NCBI GenBank assembly: GCA_030586765.1
Contig: JAUQZZ010000049.1
Coordinates: 1 to 11,784, forward strand
Source: Candidatus Brocadiales bacterium
Lineage (GTDB): Bacteria; Planctomycetota; Brocadiia; Brocadiales; Bathyanammoxibiaceae
Direction: 5' to 3'
Length of the DNA stretch: 11,784 nucleotides
Part shown: positions 1-6,124 of the stretch, one piece after another
Layout of the letters: every line of letters begins with the position of its first letter
How positions within the stretch are numbered: position 1 is the first letter of the stretch
Program-made: the position numbers and the translations under genes
Notes under the pieces: model-generated
The model's input: the letters and a program-made list of their open reading frames with translations, nothing else
What the model was told of the DNA's origin: nothing
Databases searched by the model: none

Positions 1-125
1 GCTATGCAGACCAGTACGCTGACGCAGAATTCCTTCGTCTGCTGGGCCACCCGGTGGCAGTCAATGCGGACTTGGGCCTAAGGATTTATGCAAGGATTAA
101 AGGTTGGTCTACTATGGATTTCTAA
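1..125 (+). CDS. HAD-IB (SerB-like) hydrolase, C-terminal fragment
   Basis: The frame starting at base 3 is open from the window edge to a TAA at 123-125 and gives 40 residues. It contains ADQYADAEFLRLLGHPVAVN followed by D-x-G-L-R-x-x-A and a final GWSTMDF. This matches the C-terminal end of HAD subfamily IB phosphatases (phosphoserine phosphatase-like). In that family the last acidic catalytic motif (S/D-x-x-D) precedes a 'vGxPvAVNPd..Lr..A...gW' tail. Members remove phosphate from small metabolites such as phosphoserine, and some are fused to acyltransferase domains. The catalytic DxDxT and Lys motifs lie outside the window, so the substrate cannot be stated. The gene is convergent with the lipoprotein gene that ends at 172. 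Truncation is only by the window edge. Confidence 0.8.
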   Translation, partial: YADQYADAEFLRLLGHPVAVNADLGLRIYARIKGWSTMDF

Positions 126-145
126 GACCCTTCGGTAGTGGGTCT
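125..145. terminator. Weak hairpin between convergent genes
   Basis: AGACCC (125-130) and GGGTCT (140-145) form a 6-bp stem with a 9-nt loop, lying directly on the stop codon of the HAD gene and between two convergent genes. There is no clean T tract on either side, so termination is only suggested by position. Confidence 0.25.
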
Positions 146-171
146 CAGGCGGTGGGCTCAGCCAAAACCGT

Positions 172-699
172 TCAGGGTCCTTTTTCTACCCCTTGGAAAT
201 CTTCCAGGATAAATCCCTTGGGGTCGGCATTAGACTTAGGGCTAGCCCCTATCTCTACTTTACTAGAAGATTTGGTGTCCTCTTTGACCTTGGCAACGGG
301 CTTTTCCTGCTTTTCCTCTTTGGAGGGGGCATGCTTTGCGGTGGATTCCTCGGCCTCCCCTGTTTCACCTATTCTCTCTTTAAGCTCATCCACCAGGCGC
401 CGCACCCTGGATAAAGAACTTTTCATGGAGTCCTGATATTGTATGAGCTCCAGCTGCATCTTTTCCATGCTGGAATGCTTCTGCTCCAACTGGGTGACCT
501 TGGTAGAGGTGGTGGAGGTCTCCTTAGAGAGGTCTGTCAGGCGTTTTTCCAATTCCTGGTTTGTCTGCCCTAGTGTTTCTACCTGCTTATTTACCTCTGT
601 TACCTTCTGCTCAAGGGTACGGATCTTCGCGTTTTGTTCCTCTATTAAGGAGCATCCGGAAAGGCATACACAGAGGATAAAAAAGGCGAATCTGCTCAT
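172..699 (-). CDS. Coiled-coil lipoprotein (175 aa)
   Basis: The product has an N-terminal signal peptide with a hydrophobic core (F4-L13) and a lipobox LSGC, so Cys16 is the likely lipidation site. Residues 17-110 show continuous heptad-like leucine/charged spacing typical of a long coiled coil. Residues 115-160 are Lys/Glu/Ser-rich and probably disordered, and the protein ends in a short, more hydrophobic tail (GFILEDF). No catalytic motif is visible. The start is well supported: AAAGGAG lies 8 nt upstream of the ATG, and the ATG overlaps the stop of the TPR gene in an ATGA. This implies translational coupling, so it is the last gene of a four-gene operon. A coiled coil next to a TPR lipoprotein recalls the two modules of CpoB/YbgF (periplasmic, Tol-Pal associated), here on separate chains. 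That role is inference only. Confidence 0.85.
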   Translation of the reverse strand: MSRFAFFILCVCLSGCSLIEEQNAKIRTLEQKVTEVNKQVETLGQTNQELEKRLTDLSKETSTTSTKVTQLEQKHSSMEKMQLELIQYQDSMKSSLSRVRRLVDELKERIGETGEAEESTAKHAPSKEEKQEKPVAKVKEDTKSSSKVEIGASPKSNADPKGFILEDFQGVEKGP

Positions 700-3110
700 C
701 GAGTTGGCTCCTTTGTAACCACCTTATTATATATACCGAATTCTTTTGCTGCCTGTCGGCTGAGGCCCTTTTTGTTGTAACAGGTGCCTAAGTTTTTATG
801 GGCCTCTGGCAGGTTTGGGTCTATTTCCAGGGCCTTTTGATGTTGGCTGATAGCCTTGTCCAGCATCCCTTGCTTACTATAAACTAGACCCAGTCCATTA
901 TGTGCCCTGGCCATCTTGGGGTCCAGCTCAAGGGCCTTCTCATACTCTGCGGCGGCTCCATCCAGGTCACCCTCCTCCTGCATGAGATTTGCCATATTGT
1001 AATGCATAAGGGCCTTCTTATCCCTTTGAGGATAGAGTTCAGCCGCATTCCTCAGGACTCTAATGGCACTATCATACATCTGCTGCCCTTTGTAGGCAAG
1101 CCCTAGACTTTCGTAGTCCTTAGCAAGGGAAGGTTTCAGTCTCAGAGACCTCCCCCAGTAACCCTTGGCCTCCTCCTGGAGGCCCTGATTGTAGTATGAA
1201 AGACCCTGGGAATCATAAGAGCCTATCTGGGAGATTTTAAACTCCAGGGCCTTCAGCCCATGAGACACGGCCTCTTCCTTCTTATCCTGTTTATAATAGA
1301 TATTAGCCAGGTGGCTGTGTACCTCTCCCTTTTGTAGAAATTTACTATAGGGAAGAAGGGCCAAGGCTTTTTCAAAGTTGTCCCGGGCCTCCTCCCACTT
1401 ACCAGACCTCTTTGTTGCTATGCCCAGGCCCTTATGGGCCATTGCCAGGTCAGGTTCTATCTCAAGGGCCTTATTGAATTCCAATACCGCTGCTTCCACC
1501 ATACCTTTCCTGTAATACGCCCTACCAAGGTTGATATGGATTCTTGCCAGACGAGGGGCAGTGTCTAAGGCCGCCATATACTCCGTAATAGCCTCATCCA
1601 GCCTTCCCTGCCCTATATAGACCACCCCAAGGTTATTATGCACCCTGGCAGAACGAGGGCGGATATCCAGTACTTCTGTATACATTTTGACGGCCTCCGC
1701 CAGCATGTCCCTGCGTAGATAAATATCTCCCAATAGGGCCTTCGCCTCAGCACTCTTGGGATAGAGAAGTAAGACCTTTTCCACCTCTCTGGTAGCCCCT
1801 TCCCAGTCCTCCTTTTTGGCAAAGACTCTGGATACAACCAGCCTGGCCCTCAATTGGTCTGGATTAATCTCCAGGGCCTTCTTAGATTCCGATAGCGCCT
1901 CCTCCAGGTACTTCTTCTTTAGATAGGCCTCTGCCAGCCTGAGGTGAATCTTCTGGTGCTTCTGCCCTTCGGGATTACTGTTAAAGAGCTCTCTGAAGGA
2001 TGCCCTGGCCTCTTCCAGGAGCCTATTCTCCACATCCGCCTTAGGCGGATTGTCTTCTCTCATAAGGTCTAGGGAGTCCTCTATTACCCTCTTCCACAGG
2101 GATGCCGCCTCACTCTTCTCCCCCTTTGAGTAATGGTCTAAAGCAAGGGATCTCTCCCTGGGCAGCCTCTCCTGGAGTTCCTGTACAGTAGGGGTCTTGT
2201 GAAAGGCGGCCTTAGGGCCAGAGGTTGTCAATTGATAGGGGTCTGTCTCAAGAACCTTCTTAAAGTGGGTTATAGCTTCTCCACCCATACCGGCATCATA
2301 GTAGGCCAAAGCCAGTTTACTATGGAGCCTGGCCCTATGCTTGGTGTCCTGGACTTTATAGAGGCCCAGACCCTTCTTGTACTCAGAAGCGGCATCCTCC
2401 AGCATCCCTTTCGATAGATATATGTCGGCCAGATATTGGTGGGTCTCAGGAAGGTTTGGGTTAAGCTCCAGGGCTAACTTTAATTCAGAGAGGGCCTCTT
2501 CCAGCATACCCTCTTCCTTGTAAGCCAGGCCCAGATTGGTGTGGACTATCTCGCTATTTGGGTTCAGCTCCGCAGCCTCTTTATATTCGGATATAGCTTG
2601 CTGGTGCCAGCCCAACTTCCAGTAGGCATTGCCCAGGTTATTATGGGCATCTGCATACTTACTACCTAGCTTTATGGACGCCTGGAATTGCCCTATGGCA
2701 TCTTCCAATCGGCCCTTGTCCATATACACATTCCCTAAGGCACTATAGAGTTCTGCTGAGGGTGGACCAATATCAAGGGCCTTCTTAAACTGCGTCTCAG
2801 CCTTATCCATATCTCCCTTCTTATAATAAGCTATTCCAAGATTCAGATATACCCTGGAAGAGCCTGGAGATAATTCTATTGCCTCCTGGAACTCCCCGAA
2901 GGAGTCGTCCAGCTTACCTTTGTCATAATAATAGAGACCTTTATAATTATGATAGTTTGATAGGGTTTTAGGGTCAGGACTACTAGCACAAGAGGTCAAA
3001 GAGAGGCAGCTTAGTGTAGCTATAAAGAAGGGGAAGCACCAAGAGGTCTTTAAAGTTCTTTCCCCTCTTGCTGCCAGGACGGCAGGATAGACTTTATTGG
3101 GTCGCATCAC
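696..3110 (-). CDS. TPR-repeat lipoprotein (804 aa, about 20 TPRs)
   Basis: The N-terminus has a hydrophobic stretch (W24-L38) ending in a lipobox LTSC, with Cys41 as the modified residue, so the protein is probably membrane-anchored on the periplasmic side. From residue 52 to the end it is almost entirely tetratricopeptide repeats. I count about 20 units of roughly 34 residues, each with the N-x-L-G-x-x-Y...G-x-x-x-x-A...A-L-x-x-x-P pattern. The run is broken near residues 295-385 by a degenerate segment. TPR arrays bind proteins or peptides; no enzymatic domain is present. The start is GTG at 3110 or the adjacent ATG at 3107. Neither has a strong SD, but the stop of the upstream 53-aa gene is only 5 nt before the GTG, so translation is probably coupled. 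A GAGGGG motif further in has no in-frame ATG, GTG or TTG at a usable distance. The n-region before the hydrophobic core is long, about 23 residues. The ligand and pathway are unknown. Confidence 0.9.
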   Translation of the reverse strand: MMRPNKVYPAVLAARGERTLKTSWCFPFFIATLSCLSLTSCASSPDPKTLSNYHNYKGLYYYDKGKLDDSFGEFQEAIELSPGSSRVYLNLGIAYYKKGDMDKAETQFKKALDIGPPSAELYSALGNVYMDKGRLEDAIGQFQASIKLGSKYADAHNNLGNAYWKLGWHQQAISEYKEAAELNPNSEIVHTNLGLAYKEEGMLEEALSELKLALELNPNLPETHQYLADIYLSKGMLEDAASEYKKGLGLYKVQDTKHRARLHSKLALAYYDAGMGGEAITHFKKVLETDPYQLTTSGPKAAFHKTPTVQELQERLPRERSLALDHYSKGEKSEAASLWKRVIEDSLDLMREDNPPKADVENRLLEEARASFRELFNSNPEGQKHQKIHLRLAEAYLKKKYLEEALSESKKALEINPDQLRARLVVSRVFAKKEDWEGATREVEKVLLLYPKSAEAKALLGDIYLRRDMLAEAVKMYTEVLDIRPRSARVHNNLGVVYIGQGRLDEAITEYMAALDTAPRLARIHINLGRAYYRKGMVEAAVLEFNKALEIEPDLAMAHKGLGIATKRSGKWEEARDNFEKALALLPYSKFLQKGEVHSHLANIYYKQDKKEEAVSHGLKALEFKISQIGSYDSQGLSYYNQGLQEEAKGYWGRSLRLKPSLAKDYESLGLAYKGQQMYDSAIRVLRNAAELYPQRDKKALMHYNMANLMQEEGDLDGAAAEYEKALELDPKMARAHNGLGLVYSKQGMLDKAISQHQKALEIDPNLPEAHKNLGTCYNKKGLSRQAAKEFGIYNKVVTKEPTR

Positions 3111-3115
3111 TACTG

Positions 3116-3277
3116 CTAATATCTTTCGGACCCTCTTTCTTGGGAAGCAGGTATCTCTACGGATATAGCCCTTGCACGTTTTTTCTTTATAACGCTGAAG
3201 TAAACATTAACAACTATCGCTATTATGGTTAGTACTATAAGAGCAGGGAGAAAGAAGAATTTCATACGGTTTGTCAT
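3116..3277 (-). CDS. Small single-pass membrane protein (53 aa)
   Basis: An ATG-started frame of 53 codons fills the gap between two operon neighbours. Its first residues are MTNRMKFFFLPALIVL, giving one transmembrane helix at about 7-30. A strongly basic KKKRAR patch (31-36) follows, then a polar tail ending in SERY. By the positive-inside rule the C-terminus would be cytoplasmic. AAGAGG lies 7 nt upstream of the ATG, and the TAG stop is 5 nt before the TPR gene's GTG. SD, packing and membrane-protein composition all support a real gene. It resembles no family I recognise with confidence; small cytochrome-maturation proteins of the CcmD type are similar in size and layout, but there is no ccm context here. 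Confidence 0.7.
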   Translation of the reverse strand: MTNRMKFFFLPALIVLTIIAIVVNVYFSVIKKKRARAISVEIPASQERGSERY

Positions 3278-3314
3278 AATGAGGCCTCTTTTAGGAAACA
3301 GAGGATAAAAATCT

Positions 3315-3596
3315 TCATTCTTCCTTCTCTCCAGAAATTTCTTCCTCGGTGGCTTTCTCCTCTGGGGCGGCCTTTTCCCCCTGGGTCTTCTCTACCACAG
3401 GTCTTTCCACCAAGACCTTATTCAGTCTTTTCTCAAAGCCTTTGGGAGATAGCAGGTACAGGCTGGTGATTAGAAGGGCAAAGCCCGAGACCAGGCACGC
3501 TGCCACAAAGAAGAACCCGCTAAGTCTGCTTAACAAATTAGAGGTCATTATGCTTCCAGAGAGTTCCTGAAGTGTATCTAGTAAGGCATTAACCAT
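3315..3596 (-). CDS. Single-pass membrane protein with acidic tail (93 aa)
   Basis: The chosen start is ATG at 3594-3596 because GGGAGG sits 5 nt upstream. The same frame extends to 3698, but the extra residues are Lys/Gly-rich, lack a good SD and look like translated leader. The protein has an amphipathic N-terminus (MVNALLDTLQELSGS), one hydrophobic helix at about 27-49 (FFFVAACLVSGFALLITSLYLL), a basic segment PKGFEKRLNK, and a Glu/Lys-rich low-complexity tail (68-93). No known domain is recognised. It is the first gene of the operon with the 53-aa membrane protein, the TPR lipoprotein and the coiled-coil lipoprotein. It may act as a membrane partner for those lipoproteins (inference). Confidence 0.7.
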   Translation of the reverse strand: MVNALLDTLQELSGSIMTSNLLSRLSGFFFVAACLVSGFALLITSLYLLSPKGFEKRLNKVLVERPVVEKTQGEKAAPEEKATEEEISGEKEE

Positions 3597-3646
3597 GTTA
3601 GCCTCCCAAGGTTTTCCTGGAAAGAATTGAATTTCGACATATTTTT

Positions 3647-3661
3647 GGGGAGGTTTTCCCC
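3647..3661. other. GC-rich hairpin in the operon leader
   Basis: GGGGA (3647-3651) pairs with TCCCC (3657-3661) across a 5-nt loop. On the plus strand it is followed by CC and six T's and resembles a terminator, but no plus-strand gene precedes it. On the minus strand it lies in the untranslated leader of the 93-aa membrane-protein gene, about 50 nt before its start. The role is uncertain: antisense termination, or leader folding. Confidence 0.3.
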
Positions 3662-3763
3662 CCTTTTTTCCCTTCTTTCGGCGGGCATAGAATCCCAAAA
3701 CCCCTCCTTTTAAACTTACGATACTTCCCAGAGCTAGCCCCTTTTAGGCCAAAACTAGCCGTT

Positions 3764-3792
3764 AACATAGCATCATCCATGGCCATTGTCAA
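3764..3792 (-). promoter_or_regulatory. sigma70-like promoter for the lipoprotein operon
   Basis: On the minus strand a perfect TTGACA (3787-3792) is separated by 17 nt from TATGTT (3764-3769, four of six matches to TATAAT). Transcription would start near 3757, giving a leader of about 160 nt before the 93-aa gene. It lies in the intergenic region after the permease stop at 3864, so the operon need not depend on read-through from the permease. Confidence 0.6.
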
Positions 3793-3863
3793 GGACGTTA
3801 AGGAAGGGATTATCTGCAGGTAGAATACGGTTAAGGGTTATATCCTTGTGAAAAGTTAGGGGG

Positions 3864-5282
3864 TTACTGAAAGAATCTGAAGAATATTACTACTATGGCG
3901 GTGGCCACTATGCAGGTGACTATCGTGGTGGTTGTCCCTGCCAGGAACCACGTCCTGGCGGTTATGGGGTACTTGGTTCTTTCGCTTATTGAGACAACGA
4001 CTATATTTGGGGTGGCGCCTACAATGGTGCCGTTTCCACCCAGGCCCACACCCAGGGCCAGGGACCACCAGAGGGGCATGGCATTTATTCCCTGGCTCTC
4101 CAGGTGCTGGATAATGGGTATCATGGCTATGGTAAAAGGGATATTATCCACAATGGCTGAACTAATAGCCGACACCCAGAAGAGGAGGACGCAGGCTAAC
4201 ATGAGATTGCCATGGGCATAAACAGCAAACTTTTCCCCTACTATATCAAGGATACCTGCCTTCTCTATCCCGCCCACGCAGACAAAGAGGGCAATAAAGA
4301 AGAGGAGGATACTCCAGTGAACCTCCTTAAGTATGTCGTCAGGATGAGGTTGAATCCAGAGTAAGGCTATAGCCAACCCCAGGAAGGCAACGCTGGAGGG
4401 TAAAAGACCCAGCTTGCCCTGGAGGAAGAAGAGGAGGAGCACTATGCCCATGCATATAAGTATCTTTCTGATACCCTGCCAGTCATGGACGGCTGCATTT
4501 TCATCCATTTTGAGGAGCCCCTCGATATTTTCAGGCTTTTTGGCCAGGTCCTTCCTCATGACTACCTTAATAACATAGAGTCCTACCACCACAATTACCG
4601 CAGTAGGTGGACCCAGGTGGACAAGAAAGTCATTGAAGGTTAACCCGGTTACAGAACCTATCATCATGTTGGGTGGGTCTCCCACCAGTGTTGCTAGCCC
4701 TCCTATGTTGCTAAGAAGGGCCTCCGCCATAAGCATAGGGACGGGATTTAACCCGAGTATCTCGCATACGACCACTGTTACAGGGGCAAACATCACAACA
4801 CAAACAACATTAGCCACCATGGTAGAGACCACCGCAATAACAACACCCAGGAGCGCCATAAGGCGCCACGGGTCACCCATAGTCCTCTTAGCTGTAATAA
4901 TAGCTAAGTACTCAAAGAAGCCCGTCTTCTGGAGCATCGCCACGATAACCATCATGGCTACAAGGAGGCCTATGGTATGCCAGTCAATGACCCTGACAGC
5001 ATCGTCCTGGGAGAAGAACCCTAGCCAGTGGCCGGCCAGGACCATGGCCATTGCCCCCGCTACAGCGGCGATAGTGCGGTGGATTATCTCGGAGAGGATG
5101 GCTGTATAGGTGATGACAAAGATAATCCCAGCCACACCCACACTAAGGGGTATCTGCTCCAGGCGCTCAAACTTCTGGGCCAAGAGCACCCCTACGCCAG
5201 CGGTGACCAGAACCACAAAGATGTAGGTAAGGGTCCTCCAAGAGCTGGTTCCTGAAAGGGCACTACTTGAGGAGGGTTGCAT
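3864..5282 (-). CDS. ArsB/NhaD-superfamily ion permease (472 aa)
   Basis: This is a polytopic inner-membrane transporter of the ion transporter superfamily (ArsB, NhaD, SLC13/P-protein relatives), with about 11-12 hydrophobic helices. Family signatures appear twice, as expected for the inverted-repeat fold. Residues 191-209 contain SNIGGLATLVGDPPN (first re-entrant loop), and residues 411-428 contain GVGLGGNGTIVGATPNI (second). SSAIVDNIPFT (374-384) and the DWHTIGLLVAMM segment at 100-111 are also characteristic. Its closest functional labels are a Na+/H+ antiporter of the NhaD type or an anion/arsenite permease. There is no arsenic-resistance neighbour, so substrate is left open. The start is supported by AAAGGA 8 nt upstream and a promoter at 5339-5367. 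It appears monocistronic, with an independent promoter for the operon downstream. Confidence 0.88.
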   Translation of the reverse strand: MQPSSSSALSGTSSWRTLTYIFVVLVTAGVGVLLAQKFERLEQIPLSVGVAGIIFVITYTAILSEIIHRTIAAVAGAMAMVLAGHWLGFFSQDDAVRVIDWHTIGLLVAMMVIVAMLQKTGFFEYLAIITAKRTMGDPWRLMALLGVVIAVVSTMVANVVCVVMFAPVTVVVCEILGLNPVPMLMAEALLSNIGGLATLVGDPPNMMIGSVTGLTFNDFLVHLGPPTAVIVVVGLYVIKVVMRKDLAKKPENIEGLLKMDENAAVHDWQGIRKILICMGIVLLLFFLQGKLGLLPSSVAFLGLAIALLWIQPHPDDILKEVHWSILLFFIALFVCVGGIEKAGILDIVGEKFAVYAHGNLMLACVLLFWVSAISSAIVDNIPFTIAMIPIIQHLESQGINAMPLWWSLALGVGLGGNGTIVGATPNIVVVSISERTKYPITARTWFLAGTTTTIVTCIVATAIVVIFFRFFQ

Positions 5283-5338
5283 AATTTTTATCCTTTAACC
5301 AGTAACAAGGGCATCCTTATCCTAAGAATTGGGGAAAA

Positions 5339-5367
5339 AGAATAACATCAGAGAGGGACATTGTCAA
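5339..5367 (-). promoter_or_regulatory. sigma70-like promoter for the permease gene
   Basis: On the minus strand a perfect TTGACA (5362-5367) lies 17 nt from TATTCT (5339-5344). The predicted start is near 5332, giving a leader of about 50 nt to the ATG at 5282. Confidence 0.55.
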
Positions 5368-5455
5368 GAAAATACATGATACCCCCAAAATGGACACAGG
5401 TCTGCTCACGTTTTACATCTTGGGCACTTTTTAAGGAAGGTCAAGGGGGCTTGAG
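5368..5455. other. Intergenic stretch, nothing recognised
   Basis: This is the first part of the 588-bp gap between the permease and rpsU. I find no coding frame with an SD, no strong hairpin and no convincing promoter in it, apart from the AAGGGGG at 5443-5449 assigned to the following micro-ORF. Confidence 0.5.
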
Positions 5456-5593
5456 GTGCTCTATTATACCCTAATGAAAGCGCTAAAAATAAGGCGAATC
5501 TGCCGTTATTGTGGCGGCCATGCCTCTGACATGGGGGCTGTCTATCGCTATCTAAGACGCACTGTTTTTATAGAGATTTCTAAAGGTCTCTAA
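5456..5593 (+). CDS. Candidate CxxC micro-ORF (45 aa)
   Basis: A GTG at 5456 lies 6 nt after AAGGGGG, and the frame runs to TAA at 5591-5593; an in-frame ATG at 5474 would give 39 aa. The product includes KIRRICRYCGGHASDMGAV and then a basic Y-R-Y-L-R-R segment. C-x2-C followed by G-G-H is like half of a zinc ribbon or knuckle. It is in the same orientation as the structured RNA and rpsU. It could be a real tiny zinc protein, a remnant of a longer gene, or chance. No upstream promoter is clear, so confidence is low. Confidence 0.3.
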   Translation: MLYYTLMKALKIRRICRYCGGHASDMGAVYRYLRRTVFIEISKGL

Positions 5594-5597
5594 AAAA
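5565..5597. repeat. Imperfect palindrome, AT-rich flanks
   Basis: TAGAGATTT (5571-5579) pairs with AGGTCTCTA (5584-5592) over a CTAA loop, with two G-T wobbles. The flanking TTTTT (5565-5569) and A-run (5593-5597) can extend the stem past a one-base bulge. In neither direction is the stem followed by T's, so it is not a normal terminator. It sits just before the promoter at 5609 and overlaps the end of the micro-ORF. Confidence 0.45.
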
Positions 5598-5608
5598 TAA
5601 TTTCTCCC

Positions 5609-5636
5609 TTGACCTTTGTTTTAATTGGTATATGAT
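5609..5636 (+). promoter_or_regulatory. Strong sigma70-like promoter for the structured RNA
   Basis: TTGACC (5609-5614; five of six matches) is separated by 16 nt from TATGAT (5631-5636; five of six matches). The predicted transcription start is near 5643, immediately before the folded RNA region. Confidence 0.65.
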
Positions 5637-5642
5637 AAAAGT

Positions 5643-5785
5643 TTATAAGACTTGTAGGGATAGTCATGCCAGAGGCATATCCACCTTTGGCGAACAGTCA
5701 CAAGAGCTGTCCTGCTAAGGTCTTAAGGGTTACAAGACGGATAAGCGGCCCTAGAAAGGGCCACCTTATCCCATTGTTGTTTTTC
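5643..5785 (+). ncRNA. Structured RNA (riboswitch-like or sRNA)
   Basis: The segment between a strong promoter and a terminator-like hairpin contains no convincing ORF but folds well by eye. P1 pairs CTTGTA (5651-5656) with TACAAG (5731-5736). It encloses P2, formed by GGAT/ATCC (5658-5661 with 5679-5682) and ATGCC/GGCAT (5666-5670 with 5674-5678). It also encloses P3, formed by ACCTT/AAGGT (5683-5687 with 5717-5721) and ACAG/CTGT (5694-5697 with 5707-5710). A terminator stem follows at 5739-5771. AAGGT (5717-5721) can also pair with the second CCACCTT copy in the terminator's 3' arm (5763-5767), so an antitermination switch is conceivable. It could be a cis-acting leader of rpsU, a riboswitch of unknown ligand, or an independent small RNA. 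It does not match the core of any riboswitch class I can recall (TPP, SAM-I, cobalamin, glycine, purine, c-di-GMP, fluoride, T-box). Confidence 0.55.
5739..5785 (+). terminator. Intrinsic terminator after the structured RNA
   Basis: GGATAAG (5739-5745) pairs with CTTATCC (5765-5771), and inside it GGCCCT (5747-5752) pairs with AGGGCC (5757-5762) over an AGAA loop. This makes a 13-bp stem with a small internal loop. The following stretch CATTGTTGTTTTTC is T-rich but interrupted. Confidence 0.6.
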
Positions 5786-5807
5786 AGAGGTCTATATAAT
5801 ATATAAT
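5774..5807 (+). promoter_or_regulatory. rpsU promoter with tandem TATAAT
   Basis: Two exact TATAAT hexamers (5795-5800 and 5802-5807) lie just after the terminator. TTGTTG (5774-5779) is a weak -35 with spacing of 15 to the first. Transcription from here would give rpsU a leader of about 60 nt that excludes the structured RNA. Confidence 0.45.
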
Positions 5808-5840
5808 GTGTTTTTATATCTTTTTTGAGGATACGCCAGG

Positions 5841-5860
5841 CCATTTACAGAAATGGGGTG
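5841..5860 (+). promoter_or_regulatory. Hairpin overlapping the rpsU ribosome binding site
   Basis: CCATTT (5841-5846) pairs with AAATGG (5851-5856) over an ACAG loop. The last G's of the stem are part of the GGGGTG SD (5855-5860), 9-10 nt before the rpsU ATG. Folding would partly hide the SD, as expected of a translational operator. That the regulator would be bS21 itself is inference. Confidence 0.4.
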
Positions 5861-5870
5861 AACTTTTGGT

Positions 5871-6092
5871 ATGGCGAAGATTTTGATTACAGGGGAGGAG
5901 TCCTTAAGGGAGTCCTTAAGGAGATTCAAGAAGATGTGCGATAAGGAGGGGATAGTAAACCAGTCAAAACGCGGCGCCTATTACGAGAAACCTTCTGACA
6001 GGCGGCGTAGAGAGGAAAACCGGAGGCTTAAGAACATAAAGAGGGCCCAGTACAAGGTAGGTTTCAGTAGTAGAATAAGCTTCAGCAAATAA
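5871..6092 (+). CDS. rpsU: 30S ribosomal protein bS21
   Basis: The 73-aa product fits bS21 in length and sequence. It has an ESLRRFKKMCDKEGIV segment (residues 13-28) matching the family 'ALRRFKR.C.k.Gi', then YYEKPSDRRRREENRR and a strongly basic C-terminus. bS21 joins the small subunit late, near the anti-SD end of 16S rRNA, and aids initiation. The start is the ATG at 5871, with GGGGTG 10 nt upstream, beginning MAKILITGEES. It is a single gene with its own promoter region, and convergent with rsfS, whose stop lies 33 nt beyond the rpsU stop. The usual rpsU-dnaG-rpoD arrangement of proteobacteria is absent. Confidence 0.93.
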   Translation: MAKILITGEESLRESLRRFKKMCDKEGIVNQSKRGAYYEKPSDRRRREENRRLKNIKRAQYKVGFSSRISFSK

Positions 6093-6124
6093 ATTCCGCT
6101 AAACCCCCACTTAAGCGCAGTATT

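Noticed and set aside
104..718. Plus-strand open frames opposite the coiled-coil lipoprotein
   Set aside because: They are antisense to a gene with a lipobox, coiled coil, SD and ATGA coupling; no independent support.
3597..3698. Longer version of the 93-aa membrane protein starting at 3698 (127 aa)
   Set aside because: The extra residues are Lys/Gly-rich without family character, the G-rich bases look like leader, and the internal ATG at 3596 has GGGAGG 5 nt upstream.
4633..5109. 158-codon open frame on the plus strand opposite the permease
   Set aside because: It mirrors the permease codons, has Thr/Ile/Ala-biased composition, and has no SD or recognisable domain.
5643..5785. Structured RNA as tmRNA, SRP RNA, 6S RNA or a tRNA
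   Set aside because: It lacks the tRNA-like ends and length of tmRNA, the SRP GGAA-tetraloop region and TpsiC-type sequence, and its three-way-junction-plus-terminator layout does not fit 6S RNA.
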